A stretch of DNA of 64,000 nt from Nocardia vulneris (GTDB taxonomy: Bacteria > Actinomycetota > Actinomycetes > Mycobacteriales > Mycobacteriaceae), in the NCBI RefSeq assembly GCF_001613425.1, contig NZ_BDCI01000023.1, positions 248,001 through 312,000 of the forward strand, read 5' to 3'. The translations under genes and the position numbers were made by a program. The notes under the pieces are model-generated. The model was given only the letters and a program-made list of their open reading frames with translations, did no database searches and was not told the DNA's origin. Of the stretch, positions 15,043 to 23,487 are shown one piece after another (position 1 is the stretch's first letter; every line of letters begins with the position of its first letter).

Positions 15043-17501
15043 CGCAGCGCCCGATTCGACGGATCGAGGGCGGCGGCCTGCGAGATGCGGGTGCCGATGG
15101 TGCGCAGGCGATCCGCGAATTCCACGCGACGCTCGGTCAATTCGGCCCTGGTCTTGGCCGAATCGTCCGACACGCGATCCAGCAGGCCGTAGTTGTCCGC
15201 GAGTTTCAGTGCGCTGGTGAACAGTTCGGTGGACACCGATTCCGGGCTGTGCAGCCGCTGCTGCAGCATCATCTGCTTGCCCACCGCGACGCATTCGGCG
15301 ATGAGCTGTTTGCGGTCGATCTCGGTCTCCGGATCGCGTGCGGCCAACCGTTCGGCGACCACCAGCTGCGCGTCGAAGAACGAGCGAAGCACGCGGTGCG
15401 CCATCATGAATCCGGAGTCGGTGAGCCTGGTCATCACCTCCGAACCCAGCGTGTTCTCCCTGGTGTGACTGTGCCATTCCGGATCGAGCAGCAGCATCTC
15501 GGCAGTCATCTGCTCGGCGAACTCGGCACGCTCGGGAAAGAAGAACTCGAACTTCAGCAGGTCGCGCAGCCGGAACGCCTCGTCCCAGCCGGTGCTCAGC
15601 TGGTCGGCGCCGTCGCTGTCGAGGGCGGCGAGGATGGACAGTTCGAGGATGGCGCGGTGCACGAACCAGTGCACCGCGCTGTTGCGATAGAATGCGGCTT
15701 CCAGGTGCGCGCCCGCCTCGATCGAGTACACCGGCTCCAGTCCGCCGCGATACACGGTGACGACCTTGGCCAGCGAGAGTTGTTCCAGCACAACGGCGAG
15801 GCCCTGATCGTCGCGCAATGCGGCGAGTTCCCCGTGCGGCAGGTCGCGCTTCTCGATGTAGCCGAGCACCGGAGCGAGCACCGTGCGCACCTCGCCCAGG
15901 GTGAGTGCGCGCTCGTGCACGCCGAGCAGCGCGAGGGTGACCAGCGCGTTCACGGTGACCGGGGTGACCGCGTTGATGCCGACCGCGATCTCGAACGCCA
16001 GCCGCTGCACGGCTTTGCGCTCCAGTTCGGCGATTTCGGGTGCGTCGGGCTCGCCCTGCCCGAGTTCGGTGTGCCCTGGAGGAGCAGGCTCGGTACGGTG
16101 CAGGGGAATGGTCAGCGGGGGAGTGGTGAGCGGATCGCCGTGCGCGGCAAGCCGATCCCGCGCCGACAGGGGTGCGCCGAAGCGTACGTACACGTGCCCG
16201 GCCGAATGCTGTTGGCTGCGGACATAACGCGCCAGCCAGGTGAGTCCCTCCGGCTTCTTCTTGCCGCCCACCTGCTCGGTGGCGATGGCGCCCAGCTCGT
16301 TCAGCCGCTCATAGGTGATCGACACCGGAACCAGCATGACGTCTTCGACCCGATGCGAACGCACCGCCGAGGCAAGGTAATTCAGGAGCCCGTAGCGCGG
16401 CGGCCGCAGCTTGCCGGTGCGGGTGCGTCCGCCCTCGAAGTACCACTCCAGGTTGAATCGTTTGGCGAGCAGGTAGGCGAAGTACTCCTCGACCACCGCC
16501 TTGTACACCTCGTCGTCGCCGAAACTGCGGCGGATGAACACGGTTCCGGTGCGCCGGGCGATCGGGCCCATCGGCCAGAAGCTGAGGTTCGCCCCGCCGA
16601 TCACGTGGTTCGGCGGGAAGTCGTTGCGGGCCAGCACATCACCGAGCACGAACGCGTCGACGTAGGAGCGGTGCGAAGGCAGGAACACCAGCGGGAAGCG
16701 GCGGTTCAGGTCGCGCAGACCGGCCAGGCCGGAATCGTCGGAATCCACCTTCCAGGTCGAGGCGTGGATCGGCCGCATCGCCTGGGTGAACAGGTCGGAG
16801 ACCAATCTGCTCTGCGCGGCGACGAGTTCGTTGAGCGCCTTCTCCGCGCGGCGGTACACCTCGTGCGGGCTCGCGCCGATCTGGTCGGCGATGAGTTCGA
16901 GCCTGCGCAGGAACTCGGGCGAGTCGAGGATCTCCTCGGCCACCAGCCGGGGCACCTTGTAGCGGTCGCCGATGATGGTGCGTTCGGCCCGCTCCAACGC
17001 GACGACCGCGGCGCGCACGATGGCGCGCGCGAACGGTTCGGCGCTGCCCTTCGCGAACAGGGCCGCGGCTTCGGGATTGTTCGTGCGCAGCTCGCTGAGC
17101 AGCGCCGGCTGCCCGGTGAGCACCACGTGCCGGTTCGGCTGGCCGACCAGTTTGCGCTGCGCGAGCCGGTTCGGCTTGCGCGGATTGGTGAGCAGGGCCA
17201 TATCGGCGAAGGTGATGCGGCGCACGCCATCACGTTCCGGCGGCAGCCAGAGCACCCGCACCGGGACCACGAGCGGGTCGTCGTGTCGGCCGACCAGCCG
17301 GGTGGCGATCGCGCCCGCGTCCAGATCCAGCTGGGTCACCGGCGCGGTGCTGCCGAACTCACCGGTGAGGCCACCGTCGTTGAGCCAGTTCCCGATCAGC
17401 TCGCGTTCCACCGCGGACGCCGCGTCGACCAGGGCCACCACCGATTCCGGCGCCGACGCTCGCTGGATATCCGCGGGCGACCCGCCACGGTGCTCGATCA
17501 T
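15039..17501 (-). CDS. plsB: Glycerol-3-phosphate 1-O-acyltransferase PlsB
   Basis: 820 residues; acylates sn-glycerol-3-phosphate, the first step of phospholipid synthesis, at the membrane. The acyltransferase block spans residues ~250-460 with H(X)4D motif 'LPSHRSYVDAF', the downstream 'FIRRSFGDD' and 'WYFEGGRTRTGKLRPP' motif. The C-terminal ~350 residues are the GPAT C-terminal helical region. It resembles M. tuberculosis PlsB2 (Rv2482c). Start ATG 17501 follows GGAGGGAAACCGGGTC. The first gene of a two-gene minus-strand operon with the PlsC fusion, which together would convert glycerol-3-phosphate to phosphatidic acid. Confidence 0.93.
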   Translation of the reverse strand: MIEHRGGSPADIQRASAPESVVALVDAASAVERELIGNWLNDGGLTGEFGSTAPVTQLDLDAGAIATRLVGRHDDPLVVPVRVLWLPPERDGVRRITFADMALLTNPRKPNRLAQRKLVGQPNRHVVLTGQPALLSELRTNNPEAAALFAKGSAEPFARAIVRAAVVALERAERTIIGDRYKVPRLVAEEILDSPEFLRRLELIADQIGASPHEVYRRAEKALNELVAAQSRLVSDLFTQAMRPIHASTWKVDSDDSGLAGLRDLNRRFPLVFLPSHRSYVDAFVLGDVLARNDFPPNHVIGGANLSFWPMGPIARRTGTVFIRRSFGDDEVYKAVVEEYFAYLLAKRFNLEWYFEGGRTRTGKLRPPRYGLLNYLASAVRSHRVEDVMLVPVSITYERLNELGAIATEQVGGKKKPEGLTWLARYVRSQQHSAGHVYVRFGAPLSARDRLAAHGDPLTTPPLTIPLHRTEPAPPGHTELGQGEPDAPEIAELERKAVQRLAFEIAVGINAVTPVTVNALVTLALLGVHERALTLGEVRTVLAPVLGYIEKRDLPHGELAALRDDQGLAVVLEQLSLAKVVTVYRGGLEPVYSIEAGAHLEAAFYRNSAVHWFVHRAILELSILAALDSDGADQLSTGWDEAFRLRDLLKFEFFFPERAEFAEQMTAEMLLLDPEWHSHTRENTLGSEVMTRLTDSGFMMAHRVLRSFFDAQLVVAERLAARDPETEIDRKQLIAECVAVGKQMMLQQRLHSPESVSTELFTSALKLADNYGLLDRVSDDSAKTRAELTERRVEFADRLRTIGTRISQAAALDPSNRALR

Positions 17502-17799
17502 GACCCGGTTTCCCTCCGATTGAAAAGATCCTGTCCCGCCTCCCCGGGGCGTCGAGCCGGACCCGGGCGCCCTGGCCGTTGCGTCGGCGCCCGCCGGTCA
17601 GCAGCGGATTCGGCTCGGCCCGTACCCGGTGAGTTACTCATGTTCCTACGTCGTCAGCTGTTGCGGGCCGGGAAACGTGTGTTGGACAGGATCATAGGTC
17701 GCTGCGGCGTGGCCAGGTCGCAAGTTTGTTCGCTTTGGCCGGGATCGAACTGCCGCGCGCATCCGGCGCTATCTCCCCCGGCCGAATTAGGCTGCGCGG

Positions 17800-18564
17800 A
17801 TGGACTGGGCGTTGCGCGCGTGCGGCTGGCACGGCCACTACACCTACCAGCCGGAGGAACCGGATCTGGCCGCGCGACTGCGCGTCGACACCGTGGCGGG
17901 GGTGGCGTGGCGCTGCCTGCGCTGTGGCACCTTTGTGCCCGGTGACCCGGTGGGGTCCGGGCCGGCCGACCACGCGCCGGAGGTGCCGCGCGGGCGACTG
18001 CTGCGCGATCGCTGGCTGATGCGCGCGTTGGCGATCGAACGTCTGCTGCGTGGCCTGGTGCTGGTGGCCGCCGCGTTCGGGGTGCTGAAGTTCCGGTCCT
18101 CGCGGGAGACGATGCGCGCGGCGTTCGACCAGGACCTGCCGCTGCTGCGCCCGCTGGCCGACCAACTCGGCTGGGACATCGACCGTTCGAAGATCGTGCA
18201 CCTGATCGATGAGGCGTTCTCCCTGTCGAACACGACGCTGCTGTGGGTGGCGGCCGGGATTTTCACCTACGCCGGGTTGCAGGTGATCGAGGCGACCGGC
18301 CTGTGGCTGATGAAGCGCTGGGGCGAGTATTTCGCGGTGGTCGCGACGAGCCTGTTCCTGCCGTTGGAGATCTACGAGTTGACCGAGAAGATCACCGCGC
18401 TGCGGATCGGCGCGCTGCTGATCAATATCGTCGCGGTGGTCTGGTTGCTCTACTCCAAGCGACTGTTCGGGTTGCGCGGCGGCGCCGCCGCCTATCATGC
18501 CGAGCACAGTGCAGAGAGTTTGCTGAGCGTCGAGCGTTCCGCCCTGGCGGTACCGGCGAACTAG
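17800..18564 (+). CDS. DUF2127 domain membrane protein
   Basis: 254 residues. The N-terminal ~50 residues contain a small zinc-ribbon-like part ('LRACGWHGHYTY' ... 'WRCLRCGTFVPG') with a CxxC pair, followed by the DUF2127 membrane domain with four helices ('LVLVAAAFGVLKF', 'GIFTYAGLQVIEATGLWL', 'WGEYFAVVATSLFLPLEIYE', 'LLINIVAVVWLLY'). It is divergent from plsB; their shared 298-bp gap must hold both promoters. Function unknown; RsbW-like or transport roles are only guesses. Confidence 0.82.
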   Translation: MDWALRACGWHGHYTYQPEEPDLAARLRVDTVAGVAWRCLRCGTFVPGDPVGSGPADHAPEVPRGRLLRDRWLMRALAIERLLRGLVLVAAAFGVLKFRSSRETMRAAFDQDLPLLRPLADQLGWDIDRSKIVHLIDEAFSLSNTTLLWVAAGIFTYAGLQVIEATGLWLMKRWGEYFAVVATSLFLPLEIYELTEKITALRIGALLINIVAVVWLLYSKRLFGLRGGAAAYHAEHSAESLLSVERSALAVPAN

Positions 18565-18611
18565 GCTTCCGTGGGTCCTCGGCTGTGTTCGCCAGCACAG
18601 CTCTTCTTGAA

Positions 18612-18630
18612 TCAGGTAATGCTAACCTTA
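18612..18630 (+). promoter_or_regulatory. IdeR/DtxR-type iron box upstream of salicylate synthase
   Basis: tcaggtaatgctaacctta matches the 19-bp DtxR/IdeR consensus (TTAGGTTAGGCTAACCTAA) at 15 of 19 positions. It lies 36 bases before the chosen start, so iron-bound IdeR would block transcription. Confidence 0.85.
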
Positions 18631-18666
18631 CCTCCAAGTCAGCCAGTTTTGAGCTTTGGAGGATCG

Positions 18667-19980
18667 TTGTCGACCACGGACGAACGCTTGCGGGTGGAGT
18701 ATGTAACCGATCCGGCGGCAGCGATGTCCCGACTGGCGGGGGCAGATCGGTTCGGTGAGTACGTGATGTACGAGAGCCCGGGCGAATGGGTCTTCGCCGC
18801 CGATCCGATCGGCGGCATCGAATTGGACGTCGAAGAGCTGCGGGTTACCTGGGACGGGACGACGACCACCAGCAAGTGGGAAGGCAGCCCGGCCACCGTC
18901 ATCGATGCGGCGCTGCGCGCGCTGCCGCTGGCCGGCCGCAACGCCTACGGCTGGATCGGATTCGAGTTCTGCGCGTGGGCCTTCCAGGCGACCGAACACC
19001 TGGATCCGCGGACGACGGTGGCGCACTTGATGATTCCCCGGATCGAGGTCCGGGTCGGCGCCTACGGCGTCCGGGTGTCCGGCGCCACCCCGACCGAGAC
19101 GGGCGATATCCACAGCTTGATCGCCGAATCGCAGGAATCCGAACTGCCGCAGGCGCATCCCGCCGATGTCCGGATCGATCCGACCGGCTACCGGGACCGG
19201 GTCGCCGAGGCGGTCGGCGAGATCCAGGCGGGCCGGTATCAGAAGGTCATCCTGTCCAGGAAGGTCGATCTGCCGTTCGTGGTGGACGTGCCCGCGACCT
19301 ACCGGCTCGGCCGGGCGAACAACACTCCCGCGCGCTCTTTCCTGCTCCGCCTCGGTGGACTCGAGGCGGCCGGCTTCAGCCCCGAACTGGTCGCGTCGGT
19401 CGACGACAACCGGGTGGTGACCACGGAGCCGCTGGCGGGCACCCGCGCCTTCGGCCGCGGCGAGGCGGTCGACATGGCGGCCCGGGCCGACCTGGTCAGC
19501 GACCCGAAAGAGATCGTGGAGCACGCCATTTCGGTGCGCACCTCGTTCGCGGAGATCGCCGCCGTGGCCGATCCCGGCACCCCCGCGGTCTCCGATTTCA
19601 TGGTGGTGCGCGAGCGCGGCAGCGTGCAGCATCTCGCCTCCACGGTGCGCGGCCGCCTGGCCGCCGACCGGTCCAGCTGGGACGCGCTCGAGGTGCTGTT
19701 CCCGTCGGTCACCGCCTCCGGCATTCCCAAGCGCGAGGGCATCGATTCGGTGTTCCGGCTCGATCACGACGCGCGCGGCCTGTATTCCGGTGCGGTGGTG
19801 ACGGTTTCGCCCACCGGCGCGCTGGAGGCCACCTTGGTGCTGCGCGCCGTGTATCAGAACACCGAGGGCGCCTGGCTGCGTGCCGGCGCCGGCATCGTCG
19901 GGCAATCGCGCCCGGACCGGGAGTTCGAGGAGACCTGCGAAAAGCTCGGCAGCATCGCGCCTTACGTAGTGCGCGCCTGA
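18667..19980 (+). CDS. mbtI: Salicylate synthase (MbtI/NbtS-type)
   Basis: 437 residues; converts chorismate via isochorismate to salicylate and pyruvate, the first step of mycobactin/nocobactin synthesis. Sequence follows M. tuberculosis MbtI throughout: 'GRYQKVILSRKVDLPF', 'NNTPARSFLLRLGG', 'TTEPLAGTRAFGRG', 'KEIVEHAISVR', 'FPSVTASGIPKREGI', 'RGLYSGAVV', 'GIVGQSRPDREFEETCEKL'. The chorismate-binding Glu residues lie in 'SKEIVEH' and 'EFEETCEKL'. TTG 18667 preceded by GGAGG is preferred because upstream starts (ATG 18619, GTG 18571) would put the iron box inside the gene. It is convergent with the salicyl-AMP ligase. Confidence 0.93.
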   Translation: MSTTDERLRVEYVTDPAAAMSRLAGADRFGEYVMYESPGEWVFAADPIGGIELDVEELRVTWDGTTTTSKWEGSPATVIDAALRALPLAGRNAYGWIGFEFCAWAFQATEHLDPRTTVAHLMIPRIEVRVGAYGVRVSGATPTETGDIHSLIAESQESELPQAHPADVRIDPTGYRDRVAEAVGEIQAGRYQKVILSRKVDLPFVVDVPATYRLGRANNTPARSFLLRLGGLEAAGFSPELVASVDDNRVVTTEPLAGTRAFGRGEAVDMAARADLVSDPKEIVEHAISVRTSFAEIAAVADPGTPAVSDFMVVRERGSVQHLASTVRGRLAADRSSWDALEVLFPSVTASGIPKREGIDSVFRLDHDARGLYSGAVVTVSPTGALEATLVLRAVYQNTEGAWLRAGAGIVGQSRPDREFEETCEKLGSIAPYVVRA

Positions 19981-19987
19981 CCTTCTG

Positions 19988-20019
19988 ACGGGCAGTACAC
20001 CGAAAGGTGTACTGCCCGT
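19988..20019. terminator. Bidirectional terminator with GAAA loop
   Basis: 14-bp perfect arms acgggcagtacacc / ggtgtactgcccgt around gaaa, followed by ttgct, between the convergent salicylate genes. Confidence 0.93.
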
Positions 20020-20027
20020 TTGCTGTC

Positions 20028-21641
20028 TCACCCCTCGAGGCCGCGCAGCACCTTCTTGTCGATCTTGCCGACGGCGGTGACGGGCAGCGTGTCCGCGCGA
20101 CGGAGCACATCGGGCAGTTTGTAGGTGGCCAGACCGCGGTCGATGAGGAACGTCTTGATCTGCGCCAGCGTCGGCATATCGCCGTCGACGACGAGGACGG
20201 CGCAGACCTTTTCGCCGAGCGTGGGATCGGGCAGGCCGACCGCGGCGGCGTGCCGCACGGCCGGGTGCGCGAGCAGGTGCTCCTCGAGTTCGTCGCAGGA
20301 GATGTTCTCGCCGCCGCGATTGATCACGTCTTTGATCCGCCCGGAAACGATCAGATGACCGCTCGGCAGCCGGCGCACCAGATCACCGCTGCGGTAGTAA
20401 CCGTCGGGAGTGAAGGCGCGGGCGTTGTGCTCGGGCGCGCGGTAGTAGCCGCGAATCGTGTAGGGGCCCTTGGTCAGCAGCTCGCCCTCCGCGCCGGGTG
20501 GCACGTCGTTGCCGTCCGCGTCCACCACCCGGATCTCGTCGTCGGGCGAGAGCGCCCGGCCCTGCGTGGTGCACAGCAGTTCGGTGTCGTCGTCGAGCCG
20601 GGTGTAGTTGAGCAAGCCCTCCGCCATACCGAACACCTGCTGCAGCGTGGCGCCGAGCGCGGGGGTCACCTCGCGCGCGTTGACCTCGGCCAGCTTCGCG
20701 CCGCCCACCTGGAGCAGGCGCAGCGAGCTCAGGTCGGCTTCCTCCCATTCGGTGGCGGCGCACCACAGTTGGGCCAGCGGCGGAACCACGGCCGTGACGG
20801 TCACCCGGTGTCGTTCGATCGCCGCGAAGGCGTTCTCCGGGCTGGGGTCGGTGACGAAGCTCACCGCGCCGCCCACGCTCACGGTGCCGAGGATGCCCGG
20901 GCAGGCGAGCGGAAAGTTGTGTGCGGCAGGCAAGGTCGCCAAATAGACGTCGTCCTCGGTGAGTTCGCAGATCGCGGCGCTCGCGGTGGCGTTGTAGGCG
21001 TAGTCGTCGTGGGTGCGCGCGATCAGCTTCGGCAGACCCGTGGTGCCGCCGGAGACCAGCATCAGCGCGATATCGCTCGGATCGATCTCCGGCAGCGTCT
21101 CGCCCGCGCGCGGCACCGCGGCCAGATCGGTTCCGGTGCCGGGCTCGCCGACCACCAGCACGTGCCGCAGCGTCGGTACCGCGGCCCGCACCGTGTCGGC
21201 CAGTTCGCGATAGTCGAAGTCGCCGAGCCGGTCCACGATGATGTAGGCGACGGCTTCGGAAAGCGCTGCCAGATGCTCGATTTCGGCCCGGCGGTGGGCG
21301 GGCAGCGTCAGCACCGGAATGATGCCCGCGCGTAGGGCGCCGAACAGCACCGTCAAGAACTCCGGCACGTTCGGCAGCTGCACCACCACCCGGTCGCCCG
21401 GCGCGATGCCGAGGGCGAGCAAGCCGTGTGCCATTCGGTCGGCCTCCGCGTCGAGCCAGGCGTAGCTGCGTGTCTGTTCGGCGTCGAGCAGTGCGGGCCG
21501 GTGCGGATGCCGCCGGGCCGTGTCGCGCAGCAGGTCGGCCAGCGGGCGTCCGGTCCAGTATCCGGCGGCTCGGTAGGCGTCGGCGGCTTCGGTGGGGAAG
21601 CCGACGTAGCCCGCGCGATGCGTGGTGGATGTCGAAGTCAC
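20028..21641 (-). CDS. mbtA: Salicyl-AMP ligase (MbtA/DhbE family)
   Basis: 537 residues; activates salicylate as the adenylate and loads it on an aryl carrier protein for the phenolate siderophore. ANL motifs are in order: 'MLVSGGTTGLPKLIARTH' (P-loop), 'QQVFGMAEGLLNYT', 'GYYRSGDLVRRLPSGHL', 'GRIKDVINRGGENIS' and the C-terminal Lys in 'VTAVGKIDKKVLR'. In the substrate pocket 'HNFPLACPG' has Cys where 2,3-dihydroxybenzoate ligases have Ser ('HNYPLSSPG'); that Cys is reported for salicylate-specific enzymes. Start GTG 21641 with TGAGGCAAG upstream and an iron box 53 bases further. The rest of the siderophore assembly line is not in the window. Confidence 0.93.
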   Translation of the reverse strand: MTSTSTTHRAGYVGFPTEAADAYRAAGYWTGRPLADLLRDTARRHPHRPALLDAEQTRSYAWLDAEADRMAHGLLALGIAPGDRVVVQLPNVPEFLTVLFGALRAGIIPVLTLPAHRRAEIEHLAALSEAVAYIIVDRLGDFDYRELADTVRAAVPTLRHVLVVGEPGTGTDLAAVPRAGETLPEIDPSDIALMLVSGGTTGLPKLIARTHDDYAYNATASAAICELTEDDVYLATLPAAHNFPLACPGILGTVSVGGAVSFVTDPSPENAFAAIERHRVTVTAVVPPLAQLWCAATEWEEADLSSLRLLQVGGAKLAEVNAREVTPALGATLQQVFGMAEGLLNYTRLDDDTELLCTTQGRALSPDDEIRVVDADGNDVPPGAEGELLTKGPYTIRGYYRAPEHNARAFTPDGYYRSGDLVRRLPSGHLIVSGRIKDVINRGGENISCDELEEHLLAHPAVRHAAAVGLPDPTLGEKVCAVLVVDGDMPTLAQIKTFLIDRGLATYKLPDVLRRADTLPVTAVGKIDKKVLRGLEG

Positions 21642-21693
21642 GGTCTTGCCTCACAGATAACTCGAGCCGAGCGCGGATGGAGGGTCTCGGCAT

Positions 21694-21712
21694 ATAGGTT
21701 AGGCAACCCTAT
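21694..21712 (-). promoter_or_regulatory. IdeR/DtxR-type iron box upstream of salicyl-AMP ligase
   Basis: ataggttaggcaaccctat matches the 19-bp IdeR consensus at 15 of 19 positions, with the core TAGGTTAGGC intact. It lies 53 bases ahead of the GTG start on the minus strand. Confidence 0.88.
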
Positions 21713-21810
21713 CTCACCGCTGTCGGTGCTGCTACGAAGGCTCTGACCGCCGCTGCGGCGGTTCGCGCGACCCTCGGGAAAGGTTGCGAATCCGTTTAGA
21801 CTTCTTGGCT

Positions 21811-22689
21811 ATGAGCAGGTGGGATACCTCGGATATGCCCGATCAGTCCGGACGTACGTTCATCGTCACCGGCGCGAACAGCGGGCTGGGGGCCGTCACG
21901 GCACGGGCGCTCGTCCGCGCCGGGGCGCAGGTGGTGCTGGCCTGCCGGAACGTGGCCAAGGGCGAGCGCGTGGCCGCGGAACTGGGGGAGCGCGCGGTCG
22001 TGCGCCGGTTGGATCTCGCGAGCCTGGACTCGATCCGCGAGTTCGCCGCGGCCACCGACGGCGCCGACGTGCTGATCAACAATGCCGGGGTGATGGCGCT
22101 GCCCGAGCAGCGCACCGCCGACGGATTCGAAATGCAGGTGGGCACAAACTATCTCGGGCATTTCGCGCTGACCGGCCTACTGCTGCCCAAGATCTCGCAG
22201 CGAGTGGTCACCGTGGCCAGCGGTGCGCACGTGATCGGCAAGATCGACCTGGACGATCTGAACTGGGAGCGCCGTAAGTACCGGCGTTGGCAAGCCTATG
22301 GTCAGGCGAAGCTGGCCAACCTGATGTTCGCCTACGAACTGCAGCGCAGGCTCACCGCCGCGGGTTCGCCGACGATCTCGGTCGCCGCGCATCCCGGCTA
22401 CGCCTCGACCGAGTTGCAGTCGCACACCGAGTCGATCCAGGGCCGGGTGATGTGGCTGGGCAACCGGGTGCTCGCGCAGAGCGCCGAAATGGGTGCGCTG
22501 CCAACGCTGTACGTCGCCACCACGCAGGTCGAGCCGGGTGGCTACTACGGACCGACCGAGTTCGGCGGATTGCGCGGCTACCCCGGCGTCTCGGGCTCCT
22601 CCAGGGCATCTCGGGACGAAGGCGTCGCGCGTGGTCTCTGGGAGCTGTCGGAGAAACTGACCGGCGTCCGCTACGACTTCGGCACGTAG
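21811..22689 (+). CDS. SDR family oxidoreductase (retinol-dehydrogenase-like)
   Basis: 292 residues. 'FIVTGANSGLGAVTARALV' near residue 16, NNAGVM near residue 85, and active site Tyr in 'AYGQAKLANLMFAYEL' with Lys four residues on. The 'NYLGHFALTGLLLP' and 'VAAHPGYASTELQSH' stretches place it with the retinol-dehydrogenase-like/WWOX SDRs common in Mycobacteriales. ATG 21811; the frame to 21784 adds nothing. It starts 99 bases from the iron box and reads away from the ligase; co-regulation by IdeR is possible but not shown. Confidence 0.87.
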   Translation: MSRWDTSDMPDQSGRTFIVTGANSGLGAVTARALVRAGAQVVLACRNVAKGERVAAELGERAVVRRLDLASLDSIREFAAATDGADVLINNAGVMALPEQRTADGFEMQVGTNYLGHFALTGLLLPKISQRVVTVASGAHVIGKIDLDDLNWERRKYRRWQAYGQAKLANLMFAYELQRRLTAAGSPTISVAAHPGYASTELQSHTESIQGRVMWLGNRVLAQSAEMGALPTLYVATTQVEPGGYYGPTEFGGLRGYPGVSGSSRASRDEGVARGLWELSEKLTGVRYDFGT

Positions 22690-22834
22690 GGTCCGCATCG
22701 TCTGCCGCCACGAGGTGCCCGGGCCGGCGGGAGTGGTCCACATCACTGCTCGACCGGTGTCACACCTCGCGGCGCTGCTCCGTCCTCTCTGTGAACCGCC
22801 CAGCACGGCACGAATCAGAAAGAAGGCAGACATC

Positions 22835-23305
22835 ATGAGCGCTCGCTTCAACCTCTTCGGCAACCGCGTCGCCGCCAGCTTCGTCAAGCGCATGAACACG
22901 GCGGGCCGGGTGGTCGCCGAATCCACGCTGCCCGCAGCGACTTACGAGCTGGTCAAGATCCGGGCCAGCCAGATCAACGGCTGCGGCTACTGCACCGACA
23001 TGCACACCAAGGACGCCGCGCACGCCGGGGAGACCTCGGTGCGGCTCAATCTGGTCGCGGCCTGGCCCGAGGCGACCGTCTTCACCGATGCCGAGCGCGC
23101 CGCGCTGGCGCTGACCGAGGAGGCCACCCGCATCGGCGACGGCCGCGGCGTCAGCGACGAGGTGTGGCAGCAGGTGCAGAAGCACTACGACGAGGACCAG
23201 ATCGCCGCGCTCATCGCCGCCATCGCGATGATCAACGCCTGGAACCGGATGAACGTCATCGCCCGCACGCCGGCGGGCGACTACACCCCGGGTCAATGGG
23301 GGTGA
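22835..23305 (+). CDS. Carboxymuconolactone decarboxylase / AhpD-like protein
   Basis: 156 residues of the AhpD-like all-helical fold. The redox-type motif is 'INGCGYCTDMHTKDA' (CxxC with His four residues after the second Cys), near residue 48. 'LTEEATRI' and 'MINAWNRMNVIARTP' follow the CMD family pattern. Such proteins act as alkylhydroperoxidase partners or antioxidant enzymes. ATG 22835 with AGAAGGCAG upstream. It ends 26 bases before the leader peptide of the DAHP synthase gene. Confidence 0.88.
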   Translation: MSARFNLFGNRVAASFVKRMNTAGRVVAESTLPAATYELVKIRASQINGCGYCTDMHTKDAAHAGETSVRLNLVAAWPEATVFTDAERAALALTEEATRIGDGRGVSDEVWQQVQKHYDEDQIAALIAAIAMINAWNRMNVIARTPAGDYTPGQWG

Positions 23306-23318
23306 ATTCCCGACCTGG

Positions 23319-23324
23319 TACAGT
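23319..23324 (+). promoter_or_regulatory. -10 element for the DAHP synthase leader transcript
   Basis: TACAGT ends 7 bases before the GTG of the leader peptide, the spacing expected for a leaderless mRNA start. No clear -35. Confidence 0.4.
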
Positions 23325-23331
23325 CGCCGAC

Positions 23332-23403
23332 GTGCAGCGCGCGTATTTCTGGTTTAGCAAGCCGGCCCTGGGTGGGCTGGTCTGCGGCAACCACATGCGC
23401 TGA
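23332..23403 (+). CDS. Leader peptide with Tyr-Phe-Trp-Phe run upstream of DAHP synthase
   Basis: A 23-codon frame GTG to TGA. The peptide begins MQRAYFWF, with four consecutive aromatic codons TAT TTC TGG TTT at codons 5-8, then SKPALGGLV and a short polar end. A run of codons for the end products of the pathway directly before the pathway's first enzyme is the signature of a ribosome-mediated attenuator. A comparable leader (AroR, with aromatic residues) is known upstream of aroF in Corynebacterium glutamicum. The frame is too short for automatic gene finders. Confidence 0.75.
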   Translation: MQRAYFWFSKPALGGLVCGNHMR

Positions 23404-23413
23404 CGACATTCCA

Positions 23414-23448
23414 CCCCGAGCCGGATATGGACCGGCTCGACGGGGTTT
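23414..23448 (+). promoter_or_regulatory. Attenuator hairpin between leader peptide and DAHP synthase
   Basis: ccccgagccgg (23414-23424) pairs with ccggctcg-a-cgggg (23432-23445), one bulge, followed by ttt. The segment gccggc inside the leader (23361-23366) could pair instead with the first arm and act as antiterminator while ribosomes stall at the aromatic codons. Confidence 0.65.
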
Positions 23449-23487
23449 CACGTCCGTGGGTCGGCCGAAGAAAAGGAACCCACGACA

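Noticed and set aside
15249..17945. 898-codon plus-strand frame antisense to plsB
   Set aside because: A shadow of a GC-rich gene on the opposite strand; the plsB frame has clear catalytic motifs and this one has none.
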